In this document: piece by piece, positions 43,243 through 51,410 of the stretch
Layout: each line of letters starts with the position of its first letter
Position numbering within the stretch: the first letter of the stretch is position 1
DNA from: Thermodesulfovibrionia bacterium
Lineage (GTDB): Bacteria > Nitrospirota > Thermodesulfovibrionia > UBA6902
NCBI GenBank assembly: GCA_030646035.1
Contig: JAUSMY010000056.1
Location: forward strand, 193,481 to 257,480
DNA: 64,000 nucleotides
Direction of reading: 5' to 3'
Position numbers and translations under genes: made by a program
The notes under the pieces: generated by a model
The model's input: the letters and a program-made list of their open reading frames with translations, nothing else
What the model was told of the DNA's origin: nothing
Database searches by the model: none

Positions 43243-46200
43243 ATGGCTAATTTTCTAATCCAAACAATATTGAGCGATTCACCTTCTGTGCGCAACCGCT
43301 CGATCGATTCCTTATTGCAAGACCATGGCAGGGAGAAACTGCTTGCACTTGCAATGGAGCTTGAGTCATTCAGGAGAAATTCGGAAAACCTTTATCATAA
43401 GGTAAGAGCTTCACTCTTTCTGTTCTTCATATTCAGGTTCCGGCTCCTTGCAGGCCCTGATCTTTCACACAGCGGAAAGGCCCCTCTCGACGGGATTAAG
43501 GCTGCGGGCCAAAAAGATTTTGAGAGATCCATAAGTATTTTTCTGAATGAAATTGAGAAGGCAGATGGTCATAACGTAAACCTCTACAGTGCGATCGCAG
43601 AATCTTATCACAAATTATCATTTCAATATCTCTTTGGCCAAGTCAAACTTTCAATAAGCCGGTGCAGTGAAAATCATCATCTTTTTAATGTTCACGGTTT
43701 GAATGATTATCCATACACAGTCTCGCCTGGGCTTACTGTATTTGATCCCGTTACAGGTAATTATCCTGTCGGAGTTGATGCATCACCTATAAGGATCGAC
43801 CCCTCGCATAGCGGCTGGTCAGACATATTCTTTCTCGGCATGGACTTTCCTGAGGGAGCAAGAGTAATTAATATCTCAGTTGACCTTAGGGTTCATGGCA
43901 GCGACAGCCCGATCCTGCCGCCGTGTGAGTGCTATTGCCGTTATATAGAAAAGCCTGTTATACGTCTTTCATCTATAGACCTGAAAACATCAAAGGATAT
44001 CTCAACACTGAAGGAACTTTTTAATTTCAGCAACGATTACCTTTCACTTCTAAAAGCCGGAGTTGTCGCATCAGGCATTGTGCCGCCGTGTTTTGAGAAG
44101 AGTGAAATATCTCTTCCGGATATTCTTGCAAAGCTTCTCGGCAAGAAGGGAGGTCTAGAGATAGTAACAAGCGTTAACAATATTCCTAAAGGTTCCCGCC
44201 TTGCTGTCAGCACTACCCTGCTGGCAGCGATCATAACGCAGCTCATGCGGTTCAGCGGCCAGATAAAAAACCTTGAAGGCCCTCTTTCTGAAGAAGACAG
44301 AAGGATAGTTGCTTCAAGAGCGATACTTGGTGAGTGGCTTGGAGGTTCCGGCGGAGGCTGGCAGGATTCTGGAGGATTATGGCCGGGGATAAAGGTTATT
44401 ACAGGCAGGCTTGCCGAATCAGGAAGCTCTGAATTTGGAGTCAGCAGAGGCTGCCTGCTTCCTGACTATACGCTCTTTACAAGGGATGAGATATCTCCTG
44501 TAGTAGAAGACAACATATTGCGGTCCATGGTTCTTGTTCACGGCGGGATATCACAGGATGTAGGTTCGATCCTCGAGATGGTCACTGAAAAGTATCTGCT
44601 TAAACATGACGAAGAGTGGGCTGCACGGGAAAAAGGCATCATGCTCTTTGACAGGATAGCAGATGCCTTAAAGTCAGGCAATATGAAAGAACTTGGCAGG
44701 CTTACTTCCCTGGATTGGGAAGAGGCGATACAGCCGATCATTCCCGGAGTTAACAACGCATTTACTGATGATCTTATTAAAAAGATGAAGGATGAATTTA
44801 AAGATGACTACTGGGGATTTCTTATGCTGGGAGGAATGTCAGGCGGCGGCATGGCCTTTATCGTTAACCCTGAGATTAATACGCAGTTCAAGAAAAGGAT
44901 CAGTGTCATCATGCTGGAACTGAAAGATACATACAGATCATCATACCCCTTTATCATCGACCCTATAGTCTATGATTTTAATTTTAACCATGAGGGAATA
45001 ACAGCAACACTTTTGAAAGGCAAAGATGCAATGATACCGAAGATACCTGAGCTGACAACTTATGATATAGATTCATCTAATGAGGAAGCTGTTGAATCAG
45101 AGATCGTGAAGAGATACGGTTTTGATAAGGTTTCCCATGAACACAATCGTTCGCTTCTGATAAATGGTGATATCAGCCTTGAGAAGAACAGAATGCCTGC
45201 ATCTACAATTGTTGAAGATGTGGACAGTGATGAGATATTCCATGAAGAAGACGCGTTAAAGGAAAAGTCGTTTTGCGACATCGGCGCTAAAGCTTTAAGC
45301 AATGGCGAGGTTGCGGTTGTGACCTTTGCCGCAGGCATGGGCAGCCGCTGGTGCCATGGCGCGGCAGTGGCAAAACCAATAAACCCTTTTCTTAAAGTAG
45401 GAGACAGGTACAGAACCTTTCTTGAGGTACACCTGGCTAAAAGCAGAAAGACTGCTGAGCTGTTTGGAAAGAATATCCCTCATGTATTTACAACAAGTTA
45501 CTTAACACATGATTCAATTGAGAGATATTTAATGAGGTTCGATCATTTCGGCTGTGAAAAAGATATTTACCTCTCACCCGGAAAAAGCATAGCAAGAAGG
45601 GTCTATCCTATGGTGAGGGATCTTCAGTTCATATGGGAGAAAAAGCACGGGCAAAGCACGGATGCTGAACATGCACAGCATGCATCCCTCATTGAGTGGA
45701 CTAAGTCTAAAGGTGAAGGAAAAGATTACTCAGAGAATAAACCCATTTTAAGGTTTAACCCGCCCGGACACTGGTATGAGATACCAAACATGTTAAAAAA
45801 CGGCACACTGGCTACCATACTAAAGGAACGCCCGGCCTTAAAATACATTTTAGCCACTAATATCGATACGTTAGGCGTTAGTGTCTCACCTGAATTATTA
45901 GGGCTTCATATCTCCAATAAATCCTGCGTCACATTTGAAGTGATACCAAGATATATAGAAGATAAAGGCGGCGGACTTGCCAGGGTGAATGGCAGGATAC
46001 ATCTGATCGAGGGGCTTGCTTTGCCGAGAGAGGATGACGAGTTCAGCCTTAGCTATTACAGCACACTAACAAACTGGATAACGATAGATTCACTTCTGGC
46101 GTTCTTCGGGCTTGACAGAGAGATAATACTGCGATCAGAAAATGATAAAACCAAATATGACCGGATCATAGAAGCTATCCATGATGTTGAGATGAGAACG

Positions 46201-46437
46201 CCTACATATGTAACTATCAAAAATGTAAAATACCTTTGGGGAAACGGGCAGGAAGATGTTTACCCTGTTGCTCAATTTGAAAAGCTTTGGGGAGATATAA
46301 CAGGCATGAAAGGTTTAAGCGCTTCATACGTCGTAGTTTCAAGATACCGCGGCCAGCAGCTTAAAGAGCCGTCAGACCTGGACAGATGGATGAATGACGG
46401 ATCATTTGAGCATCTGATGAATATCGCATCATTTTAA
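43243..46437 (+). CDS. GHMP sugar kinase fused to UDP-sugar pyrophosphorylase (UDPGP family)
   Basis: A 1064-aa protein. Residues 1-150 are mostly helical and unrecognised. About 175-590 resembles the fucokinase (GHMP) half of FKP: VDASPIRIDPSHSGWSD (motif 1), SIDLK, IPKGSRLAVSTTLLAA (altered ATP loop), LGGSGGGWQDSGGLWPGIK and LGGMSGGGMAF (motif 3). About 690-1055 is a UDPGP-family nucleotidylyltransferase: TFAAGMGSRW, RFNPPGHWYEIPNMLKNGT, ILATNIDTLG, DKGGGLARVNG. It probably phosphorylates a sugar and converts the sugar-1-phosphate to a UDP-sugar. Domain order is opposite to FKP. Sugar specificity unknown. Confidence 0.82.
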   Translation: MANFLIQTILSDSPSVRNRSIDSLLQDHGREKLLALAMELESFRRNSENLYHKVRASLFLFFIFRFRLLAGPDLSHSGKAPLDGIKAAGQKDFERSISIFLNEIEKADGHNVNLYSAIAESYHKLSFQYLFGQVKLSISRCSENHHLFNVHGLNDYPYTVSPGLTVFDPVTGNYPVGVDASPIRIDPSHSGWSDIFFLGMDFPEGARVINISVDLRVHGSDSPILPPCECYCRYIEKPVIRLSSIDLKTSKDISTLKELFNFSNDYLSLLKAGVVASGIVPPCFEKSEISLPDILAKLLGKKGGLEIVTSVNNIPKGSRLAVSTTLLAAIITQLMRFSGQIKNLEGPLSEEDRRIVASRAILGEWLGGSGGGWQDSGGLWPGIKVITGRLAESGSSEFGVSRGCLLPDYTLFTRDEISPVVEDNILRSMVLVHGGISQDVGSILEMVTEKYLLKHDEEWAAREKGIMLFDRIADALKSGNMKELGRLTSLDWEEAIQPIIPGVNNAFTDDLIKKMKDEFKDDYWGFLMLGGMSGGGMAFIVNPEINTQFKKRISVIMLELKDTYRSSYPFIIDPIVYDFNFNHEGITATLLKGKDAMIPKIPELTTYDIDSSNEEAVESEIVKRYGFDKVSHEHNRSLLINGDISLEKNRMPASTIVEDVDSDEIFHEEDALKEKSFCDIGAKALSNGEVAVVTFAAGMGSRWCHGAAVAKPINPFLKVGDRYRTFLEVHLAKSRKTAELFGKNIPHVFTTSYLTHDSIERYLMRFDHFGCEKDIYLSPGKSIARRVYPMVRDLQFIWEKKHGQSTDAEHAQHASLIEWTKSKGEGKDYSENKPILRFNPPGHWYEIPNMLKNGTLATILKERPALKYILATNIDTLGVSVSPELLGLHISNKSCVTFEVIPRYIEDKGGGLARVNGRIHLIEGLALPREDDEFSLSYYSTLTNWITIDSLLAFFGLDREIILRSENDKTKYDRIIEAIHDVEMRTPTYVTIKNVKYLWGNGQEDVYPVAQFEKLWGDITGMKGLSASYVVVSRYRGQQLKEPSDLDRWMNDGSFEHLMNIASF

Positions 46438-46446
46438 GGGGGATTT

Positions 46447-47472
46447 ATGGACGGAAAGAAAGCAGCTATCATCAAAGGTGAGAACAGGAAAGAGAATATC
46501 AAACGATGCCTGACATTGATCCATGAAGATCTGAAGCCCATTAGTGAAGCCAAAAATATTCTTATCAAGCCCAACCTTGTAGCGCTTAAGCCTGATTTTG
46601 CAAACACACATGTCGAGACAATAGAGGCGGTTATTGAGTTTATAAGAGAAATCGCACATGAGACACCTATCACTGTAGGCGAGGCATCTGCCTCTGCATT
46701 TTACAACGGCATCCCCACTAAAGAGGTTTTTAAAGATTTTGATTACAATCGTTTGCCGGATAAATACAAAAATATAATTCTTACTGATTTTGATAATGAC
46801 AAGGAATTCATCCACAGCACTATTCATTCTATCGTGGGCGACACACATTTAAGGATAACAAAGCGCGCTGATGATTATGATTACAAGATATCCCTTGCCA
46901 TACCCAAGACTCATAACTTCGCCATAGGCACATTCGGCATAAAGAATATGGCAGGCCTTGTCATGAGGCAGGACATGGCGATGCTGCACGGCATGAAGGG
47001 AGGCGTAGAGGTTGACGCTCCAAAGACATTTCTTGATAAATTGCCGGCCGGCACCGTATCAAAGGCTCGCAGAACTCTGCCAAACTGGCTTATTAATTTT
47101 CTCTTCTCAAGTTATCCGGGTTACCGCAAGAGCGTAAAGATGATACACCACAACATCGCAGAGATGGCAAAGAAGGTATGGCCTGACCTCGTTGTTCTTG
47201 ACGGATATGTTTGCATGGAAGGCGACGGCCCTGTGGACGGGACAGCTGTGAAGATGATGACCGCTATAGCATCAGCCGATGCTTTAAAGGCAGACGGAAT
47301 TGGAGCGCGCCTGATAGGATTTGAACCGGAGGAGATAGGTTACCTTTATTATCTTCAGAAAGAGAATATGGGAGACTACTCATTGGACGGACTTCTCGGC
47401 GACAGCCTTGACCTTCTTAAGAGAAAGTTCAGGCCGCACGGCACATATGACATTCAATGCCAGTGGCGATAA
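46447..47472 (+). CDS. DUF362 domain protein
   Basis: A 341-aa DUF362 protein: ILIKPNLVALKPDFANTHVE, the conserved AIPKTHNFAIGTFGIKNMAG and LVVLDGYVCMEGDGPVDG. No 4Fe-4S ferredoxin domain is attached, unlike many members. It starts 9 bp after the fusion kinase and overlaps the following methyltransferase region, so the three genes likely form one operon. Function unknown. Confidence 0.85.
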   Translation: MDGKKAAIIKGENRKENIKRCLTLIHEDLKPISEAKNILIKPNLVALKPDFANTHVETIEAVIEFIREIAHETPITVGEASASAFYNGIPTKEVFKDFDYNRLPDKYKNIILTDFDNDKEFIHSTIHSIVGDTHLRITKRADDYDYKISLAIPKTHNFAIGTFGIKNMAGLVMRQDMAMLHGMKGGVEVDAPKTFLDKLPAGTVSKARRTLPNWLINFLFSSYPGYRKSVKMIHHNIAEMAKKVWPDLVVLDGYVCMEGDGPVDGTAVKMMTAIASADALKADGIGARLIGFEPEEIGYLYYLQKENMGDYSLDGLLGDSLDLLKRKFRPHGTYDIQCQWR

Positions 47473-47474
47473 AT

Positions 47475-48134
47475 ATGGAACGAGTTCCTGAAAAAGAGTT
47501 AATGGATGACGCTGAGCAGGCAAGGGCATATGCTGAGACTGATTTCTCTGAACCTCACGAAGCCTTTGTCTCCTATTTCAAAGAACGTTTCCCTGACTTT
47601 ACTTCAGGTGAAGTGTTTGATATCGGCTGCGGCACAGGCGATGTGATCATCAGGTTTGCAAAGGCATTGCCTGACATCCACATTACAGGCATTGACGGCG
47701 CGGGAGAGATGCTTGAAATAGCCCAACGTGATATTAATAAGTGCGGCTATACAGAGCGGATCAAACTGTCAAACTGCCTGCTGCCTGACCCTACCCTGTT
47801 AAAGTACAAATTCGATGCTGTCATATCAAACAGCATACTGCACCATCTTGCCGATCCTCATGTATTGTGGAAGACAGTAAGAGAGTGCGCAAAAAAGAAT
47901 GCACCAATATTTATCATGGATCTCTTCCGTCCCGTCTCTGCTGAGATTGCTGAAGCACTTGTGAGACAGCACGCTGCAGAAGCCTCACCGATACTGCAGA
48001 AGGATTTTTATAATTCTCTCCTTGCCGCATATACCCCTGACGAGATAAAGAGCCAGCTGAGACAAAACGGCTTAGGCGCGCTTACAGTTGAAACAGTGTC
48101 AGACCGCCATGTAATTATATGGGGTACTGTTTAA
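47475..48134 (+). CDS. Class I SAM-dependent methyltransferase
   Basis: A 219-aa Rossmann methyltransferase: motif I VFDIGCGTGDVIIRFAKALP, then GIDGAGEMLEIA and the acidic/hydrophobic post-motif FDAVISNSILHHL. The start is placed at ATG 47475, two bases after the DUF362 stop; an in-frame ATG at 47457 would overlap that gene. The substrate is unknown; context suggests small molecule or cofactor work with the two upstream genes. Confidence 0.85.
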   Translation: MERVPEKELMDDAEQARAYAETDFSEPHEAFVSYFKERFPDFTSGEVFDIGCGTGDVIIRFAKALPDIHITGIDGAGEMLEIAQRDINKCGYTERIKLSNCLLPDPTLLKYKFDAVISNSILHHLADPHVLWKTVRECAKKNAPIFIMDLFRPVSAEIAEALVRQHAAEASPILQKDFYNSLLAAYTPDEIKSQLRQNGLGALTVETVSDRHVIIWGTV

Positions 48135-48145
48135 GAGAAATACTG

Positions 48146-48436
48146 TCAGTCATTATCTTCATGCTTATCGTGGCATTCTTTGCATGACGGAGCGTCTTTG
48201 CCGCCTTTCAAATCTGCACCGTGACACTCCTGACACTTGGAATCGCCATACTCTTCAACGTATTCACCATGAAGTTCTTCATCAACCCAGTTATCAGGAT
48301 GCTTAACTGAAAGCTCCTGGCTTACCTTGTCATTAGAATTTTCATTATGTTTACTCTTGTTCTCGTTGCTGAAGGCAACCCCTGTTCCTAAAGCAAATAC
48401 AAAGACTGAAATTAATATGATTGATAATCTTCTCAT
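48146..48436 (-). CDS. Small periplasmic diheme cytochrome c
   Basis: A 96-aa exported protein. A signal peptide occupies about residues 1-23 (LSIILISVFVFALGTGVAFS). A Lys/Asn/Asp-rich linker follows, then two CxxCH heme motifs (SKCQECHGADLKGG and PSCKECHDKH). GAGGAGAA precedes the ATG. The closely spaced hemes resemble one end of multiheme cytochromes; it probably transfers electrons in the periplasm. Confidence 0.85.
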   Translation of the reverse strand: MRRLSIILISVFVFALGTGVAFSNENKSKHNENSNDKVSQELSVKHPDNWVDEELHGEYVEEYGDSKCQECHGADLKGGKDAPSCKECHDKHEDND

Positions 48437-48495
48437 AATTCTCCTCTCTTACAATGTTTTTTAGTTTATTGTCATACTCTGATTTGATGATATTA

Positions 48496-48525
48496 TTATA
48501 CTGTACCTTGATGAAATGTTATATT
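48496..48525 (+). promoter_or_regulatory. Promoter placing suhB transcription start at its ATG
   Basis: TTATAC (48496-48501), 18 bp, TATATT (48520-48525) with an extended TGT in front. The ATG at 48533 starts 8 nt after the last base of the -10, with no Shine-Dalgarno. Confidence 0.5.
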
Positions 48526-48532
48526 ATCTCTC

Positions 48533-49348
48533 ATGAATATCTATAATGACAGCGATCTTCTTGAGACTGCGGTTAAGGCTTCCAGGATCGCAGGTGAATT
48601 TATTTTGCAGAATCTCGGGAAGCTTTCAGCAGGTGACATAGATACCAAGCAAAGATCTGACTTTGTCACCTATGTTGATAAAAAGTCTGAAAATCTAATT
48701 ATAAAGATCATTAAGCAAAGCTATCCAGGCCATGGAATCCTTGCTGAAGAATCCATCAATGAAACTTCATCTTCAGAATACCGCTGGATCATCGACCCTC
48801 TTGACGGCACGACGAATTTCATTCACGGATTCCCTGTCTTTTCAGTCTCTATAGCACTTGAGCATAAGGGAGAGATGATCGCAGGTGTTGTTTATGACCC
48901 CTTGAGAAAGGAGAGTTTCACTGCATTAAAAGGTTATGGCGCTTACCTGAACTGCCAGCCGCTCAAGCAGCTCGAAACAACCGACCTCAGCCGCTCACTT
49001 ATCTCAACAGGCTTCCCCTTTAAGCAAAGAGAACATATGGATAATTACCTGAATCTGTTCAAAAATATTATCAGCAAAGTAAGCGACATAAGAAGAGCCG
49101 GTTCAGCAGCCATTGACCTCTCATATCTTGCCGCCGGAAGGTGTGACGGATTTTTTGAGATTGGCCTGAGCCCGTGGGACATTGCGGCGGGAACGCTTCT
49201 GATAAAAGAGGCAGGAGGTATTGTCACAGATTTCAGCGGTGGTTCAGATTATCTCACCACCGGAAACATAGTCGCCGGCCCGCCTGCTATTCATAAGGAA
49301 TTGTTGAAGGATGTTAAAAGTGTTTTTAAAGGTGTGATTGATAAATAA
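48533..49348 (+). CDS. suhB: Inositol monophosphatase family protein
   Basis: A 271-aa Mg-dependent phosphatase. Metal-site motifs are AEESINE, the WIIDPLDGTTNFIHGFP signature and WDIAAGTLLIKEAGG. The substrate may be inositol-1-phosphate, another sugar phosphate or NADP(H); sequence does not decide. The start lies directly after a -10 element. Confidence 0.93.
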   Translation: MNIYNDSDLLETAVKASRIAGEFILQNLGKLSAGDIDTKQRSDFVTYVDKKSENLIIKIIKQSYPGHGILAEESINETSSSEYRWIIDPLDGTTNFIHGFPVFSVSIALEHKGEMIAGVVYDPLRKESFTALKGYGAYLNCQPLKQLETTDLSRSLISTGFPFKQREHMDNYLNLFKNIISKVSDIRRAGSAAIDLSYLAAGRCDGFFEIGLSPWDIAAGTLLIKEAGGIVTDFSGGSDYLTTGNIVAGPPAIHKELLKDVKSVFKGVIDK

Positions 49349-49367
49349 AACGCCTACGCCATAAACT

Positions 49368-49397
49368 TTGGAAAATCATCCTTAATTCAGATATAAT
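49368..49397 (+). promoter_or_regulatory. Promoter placing fxsA transcription start at its ATG
   Basis: TTGGAA (49368-49373), 18 bp, TATAAT (49392-49397). The ATG at 49404 begins 7 nt after the last -10 base, and no Shine-Dalgarno is present. Confidence 0.55.
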
Positions 49398-49403
49398 TCC
49401 TGC

Positions 49404-49796
49404 ATGTTCTTTCCACTGTTTTTTATATTCATAATCGTACCTATCATTGAGATCACGCTCTTGATCGAGGTAGGCTCAAGGATCGGAACTGCAAATACGA
49501 TAGTTGTCTTATTGCTGACTGCTCTTATCGGCATTTACATGGTAAAGCTCGTGGGGCTTGGGGTGATGCGCAGGATGCAGCAGAATATGAATGAAGGCGT
49601 ATCACCGGCAGAGGAGATGGTTAACGGGATGATGTTATTGTTAGCCGGTGTGCTCTTTATCATCCCGGGATTTTTTACGGATGCGGTAGGGCTTCTGATG
49701 GTCATACCTTTTTCAAGAAACATGATAAAGAAGATCGCAAGACGGATGATCGAGAAGAAGGTCTCATCCGGTGTTATTTATATAAACAGACTTTAA
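49404..49796 (+). CDS. fxsA: FxsA family membrane protein
   Basis: A 130-aa cytoplasmic membrane protein of the FxsA family. The core FIFIIVPIIEITLLIEVGSRIG, TALIGIYMVKLVGLGVMRRMQ and LFIIPGFFTDAVGLLMVIPF are all present, with about three membrane segments and a basic C-terminus. In E. coli FxsA affects exclusion of phage T7 by F plasmids; its normal role is unclear. Confidence 0.92.
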   Translation: MFFPLFFIFIIVPIIEITLLIEVGSRIGTANTIVVLLLTALIGIYMVKLVGLGVMRRMQQNMNEGVSPAEEMVNGMMLLLAGVLFIIPGFFTDAVGLLMVIPFSRNMIKKIARRMIEKKVSSGVIYINRL

Positions 49797-49801
49797 CCCC
49801 T

Positions 49802-49832
49802 CCTAACCTCCCCTTAAACTAAGAGGAGGAAC
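49802..49832. repeat. Degenerate fragment of the DUF559-associated repeat
   Basis: CCTAACCTCCCCTT followed by AAGAGGAGGAAC matches the left part of the repeats at 13417 and 13908 (identical over the first 14 bases and nearly so at GGAGGAAC). The rest of the unit and any DUF559 gene are missing here, so it looks like a solo or decayed copy. Confidence 0.7.
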
Positions 49833-49861
49833 CCGGCAGACCGCCCGTTCTGATTTGATGA

Positions 49862-49870
49862 TGCTATAAT
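49862..49870 (+). promoter_or_regulatory. Extended -10 placing ABC-exporter transcription start at its ATG
   Basis: TGC-TATAAT (49862-49870), with the ATG at 49878 starting 8 nt after the last -10 base and no Shine-Dalgarno. It lies just downstream of the degenerate repeat. Confidence 0.5.
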
Positions 49871-49877
49871 AATTCCC

Positions 49878-50618
49878 ATGAACATTGTAACTGCTAAAGG
49901 GCTTACAAAAGATTACAACTCTCTGAGAGCGGTTGATAATATAGACTTCACTATCAGCAAGGGTGAGTGCTTTGGGTTTCTAGGGCCTAACGGCGCGGGC
50001 AAGACGACCGCCATGAGCATGATATGCTGCTTCATGCCTCCGACATCCGGCGAACTGAGTGTATTCGGGATCAGCACAACAAAAGACCCCAGCCTGATCA
50101 AATCAAAGATAGGCGTGATGCCGCAGGAAGACAACCTCGACCTTGAGCTTTCCGTGTATGAGAACCTGATCGTCTACGCAAGATATTTTGATATCGTCAG
50201 AAAAGAGGCATCAAGGCTTGCGTGGGAGCTGCTTGATTTTGTGGAGCTTAAGGACAAGGCTGATGTTAATATCAGGAACCTCTCAGGAGGAATGAAGCGC
50301 AAGCTTATTTTGGCAAGGTCTCTTATCAATACACCTGAGATGCTGATACTCGATGAACCCACAACAGGGCTTGACCCGCACACAAGGCATTATGTCTGGG
50401 ACAAGCTCAGGCACATGAAGTCAAAGGATACTACACTGATACTGACTACGCACTATATGGAAGAGGCAGAGAACCTCTGCGACAGGGTTGCCATTATGGA
50501 TGAAGGCAGGATAATCACGATCGATACGCCTTCAAGCCTTATGAATATCCACGGTGGAAATTTAGAAAATGCTTACCTGCAATTAACCGGGAAACACCTT
50601 AAGGATCAGGTCACATGA
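49878..50618 (+). CDS. ABC transporter ATPase, NodI/DrrA type
   Basis: A 246-aa ABC ATPase. Walker A is GPNGAGKTT, the signature is LSGGMKRKLILARSL, Walker B is LILDEPTTGLDP, and the switch histidine is in TTHYMEEAENLCDRVAIMDEG. It overlaps the ABC-2 permease gene by 4 bp. Such pairs export lipids, polysaccharide precursors or drugs; the substrate is not evident. Confidence 0.93.
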   Translation: MNIVTAKGLTKDYNSLRAVDNIDFTISKGECFGFLGPNGAGKTTAMSMICCFMPPTSGELSVFGISTTKDPSLIKSKIGVMPQEDNLDLELSVYENLIVYARYFDIVRKEASRLAWELLDFVELKDKADVNIRNLSGGMKRKLILARSLINTPEMLILDEPTTGLDPHTRHYVWDKLRHMKSKDTTLILTTHYMEEAENLCDRVAIMDEGRIITIDTPSSLMNIHGGNLENAYLQLTGKHLKDQVT

Positions 50619-51370
50619 ATATAAAAAGGGCATACAGGGTATTTCAGAGGAACTTTACCGTTTATACAAAGCGGTACAAATCCAGCCTTGTGCTTAATTT
50701 CTTTGAGCCCATAATCTATCTTGCGGCACTGGGATTAGGGCTTGGCGCTTATGTCAAAGAGATTAAGGGTGTTCCGTATATAAACTACCTTGCCCCCGGC
50801 CTGATAGCATCATCATCAATGTTCGCCGCTACATTTGAATGCACATACGGCACATACATCAGGATGACATTCCAGAAAACATTTGACGCCATACTCGTGA
50901 CGCCTGTAAATATCTCTGACCTTGTCCTGGGCGAACTGTTATGGGGAGCTGCAAAAGGGACATTCTACGGCATAATCATAATGACGGTGCTATCTTTCAT
51001 GGGACTGCTCGGGTCAGCATTGATAGTCACAACTATTCCGGCTATCTTTATCAGCAGTTTGATATTCGCTGAGATAGCCCTGATAGTTACTTCTATAGTG
51101 CCGGGCATAGATTCATTCAATTATTTCAACACACTGCTTATGACGCCGATGTTTCTCTTCTCAGGAATATTCTTTCCCATCGACAACATGCCTGCATTTG
51201 TCTCGAAGGTAGCATTCTTTTCACCGTTATACCATCTGGTGAATATATGCCGTTCTTTCTCCTCAGGCGAGATATCTCCGGTCATGCTTGATATGGCATG
51301 GCTTACTGTTCTTGCATTGATACTTCTGCCCTACCCATTCAGGCTTTTGCGCAAGAGGATAATAAAGTAG
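50615..51370 (+). CDS. ABC-2 type permease, NodJ type
   Basis: A 251-aa permease with six predicted helices. NodJ-like segments are NFFEPIIYLAALGLGLGAYV, YINYLAPGLIASSSMFAATFECTYG (family core) and MFLFSGIFFPIDNMP. The start overlaps the ATPase stop (ATGA), so the two form one transporter. Confidence 0.92.
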   Translation: MNIKRAYRVFQRNFTVYTKRYKSSLVLNFFEPIIYLAALGLGLGAYVKEIKGVPYINYLAPGLIASSSMFAATFECTYGTYIRMTFQKTFDAILVTPVNISDLVLGELLWGAAKGTFYGIIIMTVLSFMGLLGSALIVTTIPAIFISSLIFAEIALIVTSIVPGIDSFNYFNTLLMTPMFLFSGIFFPIDNMPAFVSKVAFFSPLYHLVNICRSFSSGEISPVMLDMAWLTVLALILLPYPFRLLRKRIIK

Positions 51371-51410
51371 GCCTCTTCCTGCTGCGGCTACATCATTTTC
51401 TTGAACATCT

